DNA of 64,000 bases. It comes from Nymphaea colorata (taxonomy: Eukaryota; Streptophyta; Magnoliopsida; Nymphaeales; Nymphaeaceae). Below the pieces are notes generated by a model, which was not told the origin of the DNA, did no database searches, and saw nothing but the letters and a program-made list of their open reading frames with translations. Shown here piece after piece: positions 13,001-25,697 of this stretch. The position numbers were made by a program, and so were the translations under genes. Position 1 is the first letter of the stretch, and each line of letters opens with the position of its first letter. The stretch spans positions 13,312,354 to 13,376,353 of the forward strand of contig NC_045139.1 of NCBI RefSeq assembly GCF_008831285.2, read 5' to 3'.

Positions 13001-16000
13001 GAAACATGAAGCTCTATTATCAACAAACAAGTGACGATTACCGCAGAAATTAAGCCAAAAAGGCCACTTTGAATTATATGGGCTTAAAATGAAATGCAAA
13101 CCAATTTTCATGATTTTAGGTTGCTCTATAGGCAAAAATACAAAGAGTTTCAGGTGGCAAATCAATGATGGAAGACTCTTAATTTTTTATATCTTACATC
13201 TAAAACATAAAGTATTAATTGAATACATCTATATACTGTTTACAATTATGCCAGCAAATGACACATACAAGTTAATGTACAAGCTGTTTTTTATTCCAGC
13301 AGCCTGACAATAGGGGCTGAGCCAGCTCGAGCTCGACTCAAACTCGCTTGTCAAAACTCGACTCGTTTATAAATGAGTCAAGCTTGAGTTCAAATGTATG
13401 CTTGAAATGTTAAATGAGTTGAGTTCGAGTTGTAAAAACTTGACTCGGCTCAACCATATAATAAATGCTGAAATATAATGAGAGAATGGTTAAACGAATA
13501 GCAACTAAATGAATTAAATGAGTTAATGAGTTAAAAGAAACAAGACAGGCGTAACATAAACGAGTTAAACGAGTACAGCTCAAACTTGATGCTATATCAT
13601 CCAGTCGAGCTCAAGCCTAATCTACGGAACTCTACTCGAGTTTGAACCAAGCCGACCTCGAGTTTTCTAAGTCAAGTCAGAGCTCGAGATACACTCGGCT
13701 CGCGTGCACTCCTATTGATAACAGGTGGAGGGTTCTGTTTGAAAGTACAAATTCCATCAAATGCTATTCGCTGCCTAAAATAGTCAGCAAGAAACCAGCT
13801 AAAAATACTTGACAAAGAACCAAAGGATTGCTCTCCCAGTCAAAACTCAGCTAAACATAAGTATGATCAAGCAAGTAGGGGGCATACAAGTTCAGCTTGT
13901 TCACATGGCAAATCAGGCAACACCTCCAGTTCACAAGGTAAATATGTTCACCTCAAGCTGGCATATCTACATATTAAATTTCCTAAGCACTAGTAAGGAA
14001 CAATAGAATTCAGACAGGCAACTCAAATAGAGGACATCTAAGTTCGGCTCATCCAAAATCATGTCTTAAGATCAACCTGGCTCACGTGGAGTCCAAGATA
14101 AATAAGTGAACCACAAGAGATTGGTTGTCCTGATTCCTATTGCTTTTAAGGTTAGAACTGAAGCTACCAGGGAGAGAGTTGGGATCCCCAAACTGAGTTG
14201 TAACAAAAGTACATTTTTTCAATGTTGTAATGAGAAGATACAATTATATTACATACATATATGTGGGTGTGTATGTGTGTTTGTGTGTGTGTGTGTGCTT
14301 TGTAAGATTGAACAACCTCTATATACAGCACAAGCTGCGAAGAAAAGTACCATTCCCCCAACCGCACAAAAACAAAACAATGAATTGTGCTCAAATATCA
14401 AACAAGATTTTGATCCTCTCCAGATATAATATGAATAGACATCACAAACCTCGAAAGGCAATCTTATTTGGATATGAACTTGAATTAATTATGTGGCCCA
14501 TGACAATACCATTTTGTAAATTTGCAAGGTAACAAGTTATAGCATAGCTTGTCCTAGTGACCATAAAAGGACTAGTCAGTTTGAGTTGGTTCAAGTTGCT
14601 TGACTAAAAATGAATACCTATGTATATTTATCATACCACCAAAATGCAAAAACACATTGTGATCAGGAAAATCACAAAGTTTTCAATTTATCGTCAAAAT
14701 AAATTTATCATGTGTCATCTCTTAGAGAAAAAAAAAAGGCTTTTGTTAAAGCATGTGCTTTTTTATTTTTTTAAAATTGGAAAGCTGTGCAAAAAATAAA
14801 CATGACATCTTGTGCATTTAGAAAAAAACAGGGTTTAGAAAACCCAAATAGACAAGGTGGATGATGAAATTCACCCATAATAAGCAATAAGCTTTGAATA
14901 TCACAAGGACTTGCACAAAGGAAAACCAGTTAAGGAGACCAAGCATGACAAAGGTTTGGTTCACATTTCATTTGCATGGACTCCATTTTTAAAACAAGAA
15001 AGTATTAGGTTTACATTTGCTTCAAATAGAAGGATACTTGTAGAAGATGATGAACAGATGAAAAGTCTTTTCTAAAATTATGATTTTTGAAGGATAGGAA
15101 GAAAGATAATCATGTTCACTGGACTATTAGTGAGGTATTAACTATCAAGAAAGGCAGATGGAGGAATAAATATTAGCTATTTGTATGAAGCATTGGGTAG
15201 AGCCAAAGAAGCTACATGAGTTGCCCTGGCAAAGATATGCCATACTGTAACCAGCATAGTCCAATACATGTTGCAGCTGCTTTAATGGCAAACAAATGTT
15301 TCTCGCTACCCTATATCCTTCCTTATTTTGGGATAATATGGTGAAAATGGATGAAGAAGTTCATGAATGCTTGGACATGGCACGATGAAAACAAAAGCTT
15401 ATAATTTATGAGGATGAAAAGGCAATGGCCAAGGAGCAATATTTAGTGATGGGTTAGCCATGAATCTTATTCACTAGGGACATCCATGCAATACATCAAA
15501 TTGTATTTGTGTTTTTTAATTATAAATATTACTTATAAATTGTAATTCTCTTATTTGTTCTTTTATTCATTAAATAGGTGTATGCTGGGAGATGTGTGGC
15601 ACTTCTCTTCCCATACTTTAAAAGATGGCAATCGAAATTTTAGGCCAACCATGTTTCAGCTTGCTAAAAAAATTGAAGTGCATACGAAGCTGCTAACAGA
15701 AATAAGAGAAATAACATTCTTCCAACAAGATCAAACAATTTGGTGTTTACTAGGATGAAGATTTATATGAAGACAAATGGCTCCAGATGCAAATCCCAAA
15801 CGAATAGACCATGAGGAACCATTTTCCACTAAAGAAAATTCTGATACTAAGGTAGTGAAAAATCTAAGTTCCAAATATGATGAAGAAACCAATAATGATA
15901 GACAAGCAAAAAAAAAAGTGTCAGACATATCCACGGAACAGATGAAGAATCTGATTCTACTTATTGGATGAAGATTGATCCGTTTTTCTTTTCCTGAAGG

Positions 16001-17418
16001 GAGAAGTGATGATTTCATGAATTTATGTTGTCAAAGGCTTAAAGCACTAAAAGATTGAAACTCTTGTAGGTTTGGAAGGTGAAACTTTGAACTTTGATCA
16101 TATCAATGCAATTTTACATTTTTCCTGAAGTGGTTTACTGCAACTTGTTATGACACTACAACCTATGAGTTGTGAGGCTAACTTACGGTGCTTATGGTTA
16201 GTTGGTTTTTATTAGCAACACAACTAGCACATTGCTTAATTAGCAAGTTTTGACTCATTTAGTCTGTTATGATTTATCCGTACATTTTTCATGTCTTTAT
16301 TTTAGCTTTCCATGCATTTTATTTTTATCTATATTTTAGATTCTTTTAATTATTAATGTTATCATGAGGAAGAAACAACCTCGCCCAAATACACCCTCGG
16401 AGAACCTTGCCAACAGAAATCCGATTACTGTATTTGTGCCTGAGGTATTTATACAGAAATAAGCACACGAATATCTATGCAATTATACAAAGAATGGTTC
16501 AGGAACTCGTTGGCTATCCAGACTCTCTAGTTGACTAGTCTAATGGACTAGCTAGTCACTGGTTTCACAACACAAGTCAGTTGATAGCCGACTAGTCAGG
16601 ATTTTAACTAACTAAGATAACATATCCAAGTTATCAATCCAAGACACATGTTAAATATGATTTATCATTTAACTTGCTACTAAATTCAAATGACTAGAGG
16701 CAAAACTGTAATAGGACCTACCAACACCATAAAAATGAGAGAACACAAAAGAGAAACATGCACAATAATAGAAGCAACCTTCGATGCCACAAGTAATAAT
16801 AGCTTGTCAACACAAACATAATGAGAGAAGTTTCCTGTTAGTTAACTTGAGGAGCCAGAATACCCCATCGAGCAGGCATGATCAAAGTAAGCTCATAAAC
16901 AACAGAAGTACTTGGCCAAGAGAACAGTAACACAGGGGCTATAGTAGCCACTGACCATTTAATCACATCCAGCGTACAGATTTTCAGCCAATTTTTCACT
17001 TCCAGAGAACTGATATCTTTTCAAGTCATTCCACCAGTAAATGTCGACATCAAGTTCCAGAATATAATACAGTAAGACGGAGGGCACTTCACATATGATC
17101 GTAGTGTCAATACTCAATACTCATATTTGTGACCGCCGGCAACTTGTGGCTGTTGCGTACTATGGATTCTGACTAAAATTTCTCCACTACAACGAAGACA
17201 TCAACATCATTGTGGCTTGTAAAAACGAAAAAAAATGGATAAATATAAAAGGAATTATGTAAAAGTACAGACAAAGACTAAAAGAAGAACAAACCTAAAG
17301 GTGCTCAAATTGCTAGGCTGTGAAATTTAAAACGTCTACAATTCAAAAAGACCAAGCAGAAATTCCTTTTAACAACAAAAGTTCGTGATTGTATTATAAC
17401 AGAGGCAGAATAATGCAG

Positions 17419-17479
<61 letters not shown>

Positions 17480-18462
17480 CGTATACATATATATATATAT
17501 ACACACACGCACACGCACACAGTCTCTTCAAGTTGATGCGACTTAACACTGTTACCCTAGTAGAACCTCACACAGAGTCAAACATTCTTGAAATAAGAAC
17601 GTAATAAGGAGGGCGAAGAAGAAAGAGGAAATGCAAAGGAAAACCATTTGTCTTTTAAATGGAAAAGGAAAACATACCAGAAAATGTCATATTTTTATTT
17701 AACATATTTTTTTTCTACGCAACCTTCGAGAAAAAGGTCAGACGAGACGACACCGAAAGAAGTCAAAAAAACAGGGGCAAGCAGCCTAAAAAATCATTTA
17801 CCATATCTTACAAAAACATTTTTGCTACCCATAAAAGAGAACAAACTATGCTCTGCCCGCAAAGTATCCGACCAGCTGCTTGACTTCCACAACAGTTCGG
17901 AGAGCGAGAGAACCTAAACAGTACAACCCACTAGGCCGGCGCCTGCATAGATGAGATTAAAATTGACAAAAGTGAGAAAGATTAACCAATTTCACATCCA
18001 GATGGTGGTCCCCTGGGAAAGACCAGCAAAGTGGAAGCGGCTGTATCACGCTACAATCCAACCGATCATGTGGGCTTGACTAGAAAAAAAATGACCTCCT
18101 TTGTCGATCAGAACTGGCTCGAGGGCAAAGTACCAATAAAGGCTATATACAAATTCTCACCTAGAATCAGTGGCAGGTTGAGGGCAGTTACAGACACACT
18201 CTCACAGTACCTAAAGTTTTGAGGGGCACAAATTCAGCTATATTGGTCATTTTCCTACCATCGAATCCCCCAAATGATCACCCAAACGACAGGGAAACGC
18301 CGAACTACGCATAGAGACGAGAAGAGTAAATCTACAGTCTAGAACAAGATATTTTTGAGTCTTTTGTCGGTATTTCCTTCGACATCCGACATGTGGCACC
18401 AAAAGGAAAAAAGACTAAGAGCAAGAATTACTGAAAACCGTGAATTTGTCGATGAACACACA

Positions 18463-18498
<36 letters not shown>

Positions 18499-19497
18499 CA
18501 GAGAGAAACTCACCGAGTAAGTTAGGTTCACAGCAACTGGCCCACTCCCAACCTTGAGAACACCCATTTCCAGGGCACCATCCCTCCACTCGAACGGCAC
18601 CTCTGGCCCCTCTAGAGCCTTCAGGATGGTCCTGGCGTTGTCAAAGGAGATAGGCAAGGAGGGTATCTTGGGAAACCTCTCCATCACCTCTTTGTCCCTC
18701 AACCCCAGCCTCTCGCCGCCCTCAACCCCACCCCAACCAGGCGTCAGGGGGTCCCCCAACCCTCTCATCACTGTTCCCCTCTCAATACCATCCATGGGAA
18801 AGAACCTTCCAACACTCCCATCGTCCTCCATGCTCTTGTTTTTCATGCCATACCGTTCCCTCCCCGTGTACAGAAGCACCCCTGCGGCACCCTCCCCGGC
18901 TGCTATCTCCACCACCTTCCCTCTGAAGAGGCCCCCATTTCTAGCAATAACCACGCAGCCGCTAACGTTCACGCCCATTTCCCTCAACTTCGAGTAGTCC
19001 TCCCTCCTTCCGTAATTGACATAGACCACCTTCCCCGCTGCATTCCCGGAAGGAGAGTAAGCATGGTATGGTTCTATCACCTCTCCTGATCGAAATTCAT
19101 CTAGAGGGAGAGATTGGCAGGTCCCATCGGGGAACTGGACGCTGAGAGATCTATAAGAAGGGTAAGATAGCAAAGGTTGATACTTCACCACATGGGTGTC
19201 GAAACCTAACTGAGTGAGTTGCTCTAGGACGTACTGTCGAGTTCTGAGGGCGTTTGGGGTGCCCGCGACGTGTGGGTGTAGGGTGAGAGACCGTAGGTAA
19301 GAAGAGATGGTGTCGTTGTTCGAGGCCTCGATGAAGGTCCTGTGGAAGTGGTGAGCAGCCATTGTTGTCTGTGTCTTGTGAAGGGTGTAGTAGCCAAGGA
19401 GAGAAAGGAAGAGGATCAGCACTAAGGTTAGAGACAACGCAGGAGGGCTGATCTTGGTTGTCGATTTATGTGAAGGTAGTTGGACGTTCAGAGCCAT
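10075..19497 (-). CDS. AMP1: AMP1-type glutamate carboxypeptidase-like M28 metallopeptidase
   Basis: Ten exons on the minus strand: 19497-18514, 12998-12756, 12555-12403, 11865-11797, 11606-11519, 11410-11327, 10944-10856, 10700-10587, 10487-10356, 10257-10075. Every junction keeps the frame and gives 712 aa; Arabidopsis AMP1 is about 705. A type II signal anchor spans about residues 20-37, followed by a PA domain and an M28 peptidase domain. Dinuclear zinc residues by family alignment are H358 (GNHRDAW), D368 (AVDPNSG), E406 (WDAEEFG), D434 (YLNVDC) and H518 (YHTAYDSY), with E405 the catalytic base. All are intact. The C-terminal dimerisation-like region contains [13 protein letters not shown]. 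Known role: ER-membrane protein that limits shoot meristem size and leaf initiation rate and is needed for miRNA-directed translational repression; rice PLA3 and maize VP8 are orthologues. The closer match is to AMP1 rather than LAMP1. The 5.5 kb first intron is full of repeats. Confidence 0.95.
13311..13714. mobile_element. GAGCTCGAG-rich MITE-like element, possibly hAT
   Basis: Both ends share an inverted arrangement: TAGGGGCTGAGCC on the left and, read from the other strand, TAGGAGTGCACGCGAGCC on the right. Each is followed by repeated GAGCTCGAG and GAGTCGAG motifs pointing inward, with an AT-rich middle. This matches a common class of plant non-autonomous elements that start TAGGGGTG. I could not read a clean 8-bp target duplication, so the hAT assignment is tentative. 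Confidence 0.45.
14265..14297. repeat. (GT)n microsatellite in AMP1 intron 1
   Basis: An interrupted GT/TG dinucleotide run. Open frames crossing it are low-complexity artefacts. Confidence 0.9.
15090..15400 (+). pseudogene. hAT-family transposase relic in AMP1 intron 1
   Basis: Translated fragments in shifting frames line up in order with the DUF659/hAT transposase seen across plants. At 15151 the frame reads [22 protein letters not shown], trimmed here to its core [12 protein letters not shown], against the family pattern YIYEAMDRAKEAI. This is followed near 15.25 kb by [17 protein letters not shown], against the QLHxPLHAAGYFLNP pattern, and near 15.33 kb by [12 protein letters not shown], against DxEVMxGL. 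Stops and frameshifts separate the pieces, so it is dead. It lies antisense to AMP1. The C-terminal dimerisation region was not recognised. The assignment is inferred from motif order and spacing. Confidence 0.55.
17422..17520. repeat. Compound (CT)n(TA)n(CA)n microsatellite
   Basis: A CT run of nearly 60 bp, then a short TA run and a CA-rich end, within AMP1 intron 1. The open frames crossing it on both strands are low-complexity artefacts. Confidence 0.95.
18456..18507. repeat. Compound (CA)n(GA)n microsatellite at the AMP1 intron 1 donor
   Basis: A CA run (18456-18480) adjoins a GA run (18481-18507). On the transcribed strand this reads CT then GT, beginning a few bases after the intron 1 donor at 18513. 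The open frame of exon 1 runs through it into low-complexity sequence, which is intronic. Confidence 0.95.
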
Positions 19498-21370
19498 TTC
19501 TTATCTAAATGGCGAAGATGAGGCTCCTGCAGTAGGTTCTAGCAAAAGAATGCGCAGATAGAGATGAAGAACGAGAGAGAAAGGGAGAGTGAGAGAGAGG
19601 GTGAAGTACAATCCGAGTAGTGCAAGGTTGAAAGAGAGAGAGTGCGAATGTGCCAAAACGAAGAGGTAGAGGAGATTAAGGGATGGAGCGAAAGAGAGAT
19701 TAAAACAATGACGTTAAATCCGCGAGAAGCTGCCTCTGAAAGCTGAAGAGGGAGAGGGAGAGAGAGAAGGAAACACAGGGAGCAGAGAACACGGTTCTCA
19801 AGTTTTAACTGATAAAAGGAAAAATAGCGGCAGGTGGAGAGAGAGAAAGAGGGAGGAGAGAAACGTAATTGTGAAAAATAAGAAAGAACAGGCTTCCAAC
19901 TTTTCCAATGTTATTATATTTTTCTTCCAAAAGGGGGACAAGACCAAAGCTGTAAAGAATCAACAAAATATGATGAGGCGCCCATCTTATTGTTTTCAAG
20001 TAAGGAAAAGCTACGGCGAAGGCAACTCAGAAAGGCTTTCTGGTAAACTTCATGGAAAACCAAAAATTTCTTGCTTAAAAGCCTGTCGAGAAAGAGAAAA
20101 ATTTAGCAATTAGCATTCAGTTCCGTCGAGTAAATGCAGCAAATCATCGTACTGGTGGCTGGCTCTTTACTGCCAAGAACGTTATACGGTATAAAATTTT
20201 CTATTGTGTTTTATTTCATTTCTGTTTCCTCTTTTCCTTCTCCTCCGTTTTATATTGGCATAGTTTTTCAGGCGTGGTGGTGTAACACTTTCTCATGTAA
20301 ATTTGAAACGACGACTTAATCTTGAGACCTCGAATAGCTTGAAGGTACGAGAACTTGTCCGATATAACTTTATATTTTTACGAGGGAAAGCTGTCAAGAG
20401 CCACGTTCCCCAGAAAATCTATCCGGGTGAGAGAGAACCTGTTTGGCTTTTTCCCATCATGACCATTGAAAAAACTTTGTCAACTTGTCAATCGTAAACA
20501 GATATGAAGCATATAAGAATATTAACTCAAAGATAATCATGATTAAACACTAAATAGATATATACGAAATAAATGATTATTTGAAAATATTGTTGTGCTT
20601 CCAGGTCACCCAATAAAGTCTCAAGATTTCTTTCTTAGGAAATACCGATTCTCAAAGAAAGTTACTTTCTCTCTCACATCCAGAGCAAGCTGAGGGCCAT
20701 GATGGGTGTCCTTCCAATGAAGAAAGCAGCCCACGACTCATTTTAAATTCAGGTGTTTATTATTAGTTTAGGGTTCTACAAGTGCATGATTCCAAGAGCA
20801 TTCATTATTAAAGATAAATTACCGCGGGTCATGCATGTCCACCAGCCGATTGGGATCCAAGAAATATTGACCAAAGGGTGTTACTAGAATCCACTGAATC
20901 GGCTAATTTGTATAGACAATCAATTTAATTCGGTGGCTAATTCAGAAAGTGTCGCGTGTTATTAACATTTCAATTTTTTAAAATATTTTAAGAATTTTTT
21001 ATTTTTCAACCTCATTGTTAGATATTTTAAGTTTGTGCTTTTTTCAGAGAAATAGTTTTCTAAATCCAATTTATGAAACGATCTTTCAAACGCTGACGTC
21101 AGATGTTAGCGCCTATTGATTTTTATGTCTAAACAAAAAAGAAAGAATTGGCATGCAGAATTTTGGCCAAGTCCATTCATTAAGCCCATATTTGGTGCTC
21201 CCAACATTTCAGGCGGACATTCTAGACTAAACTTCGAAACGGCTCTAGCATCTTCTATGTTATTCTGATACCCGACACATCTTTTTGCTTGCAACCGTCA
21301 AAAAGCAGTCTGTCCATATGATTATCCCTTCAAAACGCGGTCACATGGAATAAAATGATACCATCTTCTT
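19498..21370. other. AMP1 5' flank and AT-rich spacer
   Basis: The first 350 bp upstream of the AMP1 start codon are GA-rich (CT-rich on the transcribed strand), as often seen in plant 5' leaders. Beyond 19.85 kb the sequence is AT-rich with only short open frames of no recognisable family. No TATA box could be fixed with confidence. Confidence 0.45.
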
Positions 21371-21509
21371 TCTTTAATGGCGTTTTTTGGCGGGGGGTGG
21401 GGAGGATTCCACTGTAGAAGTGGGATGCTTGTCCCGATTTTTAAAATTATTAAACGATGCACCCAACAAGGGATGGTAATCCCGCGACCGGAATCCATGG
21501 AAAACAAAA

Positions 21510-21675
21510 ATGCCAGTTCGTGCATTCGTCTTCGCCCTCTTCTCCTTTGCTGCTTCGCCCGGCCGCTGCACAGCGCAACCTCCCTCGCCGCCGTTTTCCT
21601 GCACCAACCAACCTCCCTCGTCGCCGTTTTCATTGCACAGGCTCCCTCGTTGCAGCCATCACTCGTGGTACCAGG
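21510..21675 (+). other. Short proline/serine-rich open frame ending at a splice donor, unidentified
   Basis: A GC-rich ATG frame starts MPVRAFVFALFSFAASP, which resembles a secretion signal, and continues as a Pro/Ser-rich segment. It is built partly from a short repeat (two CCTCCCTCG-CGCCG blocks) up to ACCAG at 21675, followed by GTAATC. GC content is above its surroundings. There is no family match and no convincing next exon. It could be a first exon of a small transcript or chance. Confidence 0.15.
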
Positions 21676-21696
21676 TAATCCATCTTCAACCTTTGT

Positions 21697-21843
21697 TTTT
21701 GGGCGTCTGCTTAAAAACCGTTCAATCGAAGCTGGTTTGGTTAGATCGAAAATGCGTGGATCTTCTCCTGCTTTTTATGCGTATGTGCGAAGCATATGTT
21801 GTATAGGTAATCTTGAATTTTGGGCGTCTGTTTAATAACCGTT
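21697..21843. repeat. Diverged direct repeat of about 120 bp
   Basis: A block reading TTTTGGGCGTCTG followed by TTAA and AACCGTTC occurs near 21700-21724 and again near 21819-21843, each preceded by GGTAATC. The two copies differ at several sites. This looks like an old local duplication. Confidence 0.6.
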
Positions 21844-22440
21844 CTTTATGCTTTGTTTTGATTTGTCGATGGGTGAAAAGATTGCGATCATGAGTTGGGC
21901 GGGTTGTACGCTTCTTTTCCTCTCCCTCCTGTGCTTTTCTTTTTTTTTTTTTTTTGTGAAGTTTTCTTTTAAACATTGGTTACTTTGCTTGGACGACCTT
22001 ATCCTTATGCGAGCACAGGGTGATACTATGTGTGTTTGAAGCGCTAATCGTAGATCGTGAGTGGAAGATGAAATTTTCCAGTAACATGTTAAACAGCCAA
22101 CCTTAGTTCCCTATTGGAGTGAAATAATATTCTCTTGACTGACTAGTGATTCTATCTGCAACTGTTTTCTTAGGAAAAATGCAAGGAGAACTAAGTTGGG
22201 TCTAAGCAAGAACATGAGGAACTAGTGGTATATTAACTAAGCTAAGGCAATAAAACCATATACCAATTGTTTTTCCATTCACTCGTCGTTGTTCCTTTGT
22301 GTATTCTATTTCCAATATGTGTCTTCTGCTCAGCACTTTCACTTTCAACATAAATGCTGAAAAACTGTCCATTTTCTATTAAATTGGTGACGGCAGCCTT
22401 TCTAAGGGGCTGCCAACCTCTCTCTCTTTATTTCTATTAC

Positions 22441-22507
22441 CTCAGCATACTGAAGCTGGCATGATCTAGGGTGTTTGATCACCTCAGCATACTAAAGCTG
22501 ACATGAA
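22441..22507. repeat. 26-bp imperfect direct repeat
   Basis: ACCTCAGCATACTGAAGC and a copy with two changes lie about 42 bp apart, both continuing into CATGA. The block is superficially like miR167, see the rejected list. No coding potential. Confidence 0.75.
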
Positions 22508-22577
22508 CAGATCCATGTGTGTCGATGAGTCGTAACTTTTATTTATGGAATCAAGCCTAATTAGTTAGTATAATGGC

Positions 22578-22597
22578 GGGGGGGGGGGGGGGGGGGG
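22578..22597. repeat. 20-base G homopolymer
   Basis: Twenty consecutive G residues in otherwise AT-rich sequence. Such a tract could fold as a G-quadruplex. Its exact length may be unreliable, because long G runs are error-prone in sequencing. Confidence 0.9.
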
Positions 22598-23330
22598 ATT
22601 TTTGAGCTCTTTCAACTCGATTTGTCTAATAGAAAAGGTAACTAATTTATGCTATGCTCTGGTGTATTTTATCTTGCTTGTATGGTTTATTTGCTCTTGG
22701 TTGTAACTAACTATGCTTTATTTGTTCGGTCGAGATCTTATCTGGATCTTCTGTTGTTCTTTTTTATCTTTTATGTAATTTATATTAAGCAGCATATTCT
22801 CCATATATCTAACAAAAGGAAGAAGGCAAGTCCTCATCAAGGTGTGAGAATATGATTTGGAAAGAAGCACAAATGGACATGTTGGTACAACTCTTGGTTG
22901 AGTAAGCACGAACCGGCATGAAAGCACGGGGAGCTTGACAATATCAACTGCAAGTTTACCGTTACAAGGGTTCAGTCTGTCTGTAGGTCTTTTACTACTT
23001 TTGAAGTAGTAGACACATTCCAAGGACTACATGAACAAGAAGGAGGAGAAGAAGATTTAAGAGCATTGCCAGAAGAAGCTTTATATGAAAGATCGTCCAT
23101 TTTGTGTTTATACTTGTGTGGCTGTCTGTCTGTTTTGTTTTTTTTTTTTGTTATCTTATGCTCTACCTGTTAAATGGTGAACAATATATTTACTGGACTA
23201 TACTAATGACTGTTTGGACCTTCTTTTCAAGTACACTACTGGACTGTACAAATGACTGGATGAATAATATATATATGGTGCAGCTTCATTTTTATGTTTC
23301 TTGATATCATGTGTTTGAAGCAGGGTTATT

Positions 23331-23894
23331 AGATGAATGTGGAACGATTTCAACGTTCCAATTTTTTTTTTCCTTCATCCTGCAGCCTTCTTTTGTTAGT
23401 TTAGCCAATCGAAAGGATTTCTACAACAAAGTGACTATTTCTGAAACATATAATTTTTATTGACATGTATGCTTACCGGATATCTTATCCGTATGGATCA
23501 TATTTAGGATCCTGCTCAGCTTGTCATTTGCGAATTTCCGTACATGCAAAGCGTAGAGAGCAGAGACGCTTATGAAATAAAATAATACAGGTAGCGTCCA
23601 TAGTCAGGAATTTCAGATTTGAAATTGAATAAAAATCTAGTCTTCGAGGAAAAATCTCAATGCATAATAAATCTCAAATCCACGGAAGTGTGGATCTGAG
23701 GTCCGAAAACGATCGACCTTAGATCAACAGAACTGAATGGACACGCTAGATGGCTACCATAGTCCTACTGTCTACTTCGATTTCATTTCAGAAAGAAAAA
23801 AACAAAAAGAAACAGCCATACTCGGCAAGCTTAATTCCTCCGCTGGTTCGATTCATCCTCACCCAGTCACGGACAGAGAATCTTGCTTTTCTCC

Positions 23895-23927
<33 letters not shown>

Positions 23928-25565
23928 AGTTGGGTAAGGAACTTGGGTACGGGATAGATTAGCTCGACTGGATCTGGGAAACGACACAGTGTTGTCACAT
24001 CAGCCAATCATTGCAGGCTACATGGCGAGCAGATTAGTTACCGGCGGCTGGCCACGAGCCTATGGTTTGTAAACGGTTCGACCAGGTACTCCAATTGGTT
24101 TGGTAACTAGAATTGAGCCCGGACTCCAATATCATGCTACTTTACTTTTGGAAAGCTAACTGGAATAGTTTTAGTTAGATACGAATTCCATTATCGAACT
24201 GTATCCCCACTTCGCGATCGAATTCGAATTCTTTACTAGATTTTAAGTCAGATTGGCAGCAAACCAATCCCCTTTTTGGTCTATACATTACAAAGATGGC
24301 AGATGCCATATACTACTTATTTTCACTTTTGAACATTTTTGAAGTTATTACTGTTTTCAATAAATATTGTATATTTTCATTTAATGTTTTTAAATATATA
24401 TAACAATATTTTAGCCCCATTCATAATCAATTCAATGAATTTATGAAGTCAAGGAATTCAGCAACCTGACGAACCGCGCCGGCTACTCTTCCCTTCATTT
24501 CATCGACCCAACGCAGGCGCCAGAATTTAGCCGAAATGTTAATGATTCTGGCGAAGGCTATGAATGGCGAATTGATTGACCGAAAGACAGTCCAAATTTA
24601 CTGTTATCAGTTATTTGCTGACACATCATCAATTTATTGTGAAAAACGGACAAAATGACTCCTCACGGCAAGAGAATTGTATGCGACTGAAGATTTCGTG
24701 AAAAATAAGCAAAGGTGAGCCCTCCGAAAAATAATTTTTCAATTACTTCTACGCAATGACCTGAAAGTATATTTTATTTATGAATATACAGTTTATTTAT
24801 AAAAAAAACATTGGACTGTTGTCTCCGTACAATGACATCAAAATTTACAAGGAATAAAAGGAATCTATATATAATATATTAATAGCCCCTGTTGTTTAGG
24901 CCCAAAAATACGCATGGGTAGTGATGCCCCATCAGTCCCAAAAAATATCTTTGTTATTAGAAGAAAATATGTATTGGATTAATCAATTTTTCACAGCTGT
25001 ATTTGCTAAGATGTGAAGAATGAACACGGATTGCAATAAAAACGTGATGGTGAAACAAACTAAAAGACTTCGCCGTTAAACTAGTGCTTGGTTCTCTCGA
25101 GCTCTACTTGAACCTTGGACCTTTTATTATACCATCATCAACTCGCTAAACTCATTGATTCAAATCATACTTCTTACTTAATAAGCACTGAAAAGCATGT
25201 TGACCGGCCGAAAAAAAAAATCACCGATCATGTTCTTAGATGGGACATAACATGATACCTAACCAAAAACGGAAAAAAGGGTAATAATTTCTTGTTTATG
25301 TATATATAAAAGCATTATAAACAATTCAGATGTTGGTCTCTTAATTCCTTATTCACCGAACATTTCATTGATTGTTATTACATTCAGGGAGTTTTTCTTC
25401 GCGGGAGAGTAGAAAAGAAATTTTTTTTTTTAAAAAAAAAGGCTAGTTAAGGAGCACAAACAAGCAAGCGACCAGAACGTGGGCGTAGCATGTGGATGCA
25501 TGAGTGATTTGATGGAACCGTACGTCCATTAATTTCCAACTACAAGGAAGGAACAGTGAGTGTGA
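23331..25565. other. AT-rich spacer, no gene seen
   Basis: No open frame with recognisable features. It contains a 28-base A run at 23895-23922 and runs of short A/T homopolymers. Nothing else can be supported. Confidence 0.5.
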
Positions 25566-25697
25566 GTGCTAAAAAAAGTAGAAAGTTGTCGACATAGATA
25601 TGCATGGTCATGCTTATCTTTGCGGAGCAGACAAAATGGGTCCCCCTCCCCATTCTTCCTCCTCTCCACTCTTCTCACCAAACATGCTCTTCTATTG

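Larger units (their letters stand above)
12999..18513 (-). other. AMP1 intron 1 (5.5 kb), transposon-rich
   Basis: It runs from donor GTGAGT (first base 18513) to acceptor TTTCAG before 12998. It contains a (CT)n(GT)n tract at its 5' end, further microsatellites near 17.4 and 14.3 kb, a hAT transposase relic near 15.1-15.4 kb and a GAGCTCGAG-rich element at 13.3-13.7 kb. No AMP1 exon is missing, because the coding sequence is continuous across it. Confidence 0.85.

Noticed and set aside
17305..17604. Open frames rich in Arg-Glu, Leu-Ser or Ile-Tyr over microsatellites (also near 41409 and 53277)
   Set aside because: They are translations of dinucleotide repeats.
18554..18997. 147-codon open frame antisense to AMP1 exon 1
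   Set aside because: It is the shadow of a strongly conserved GC-rich coding exon on the other strand.
22451..22475. miR167-like word (TGAAGCTGGCATGATCTA)
   Set aside because: It lacks three central bases of miR167, no star sequence or precursor hairpin is present, and it is part of a local direct repeat.
22852..23096. Possible Myb/SANT-like (Harbinger accessory) fragment
   Set aside because: The similarity needs an in-frame stop and a frameshift to be ignored and covers only a few loosely conserved residues.
23841..23922. Possible SINE 3' end: tRNA B-box-like GGTTCGATTCA followed by a 28-base A run
   Set aside because: No A box at the right distance, no tRNA-like fold and no flanking duplication were found.
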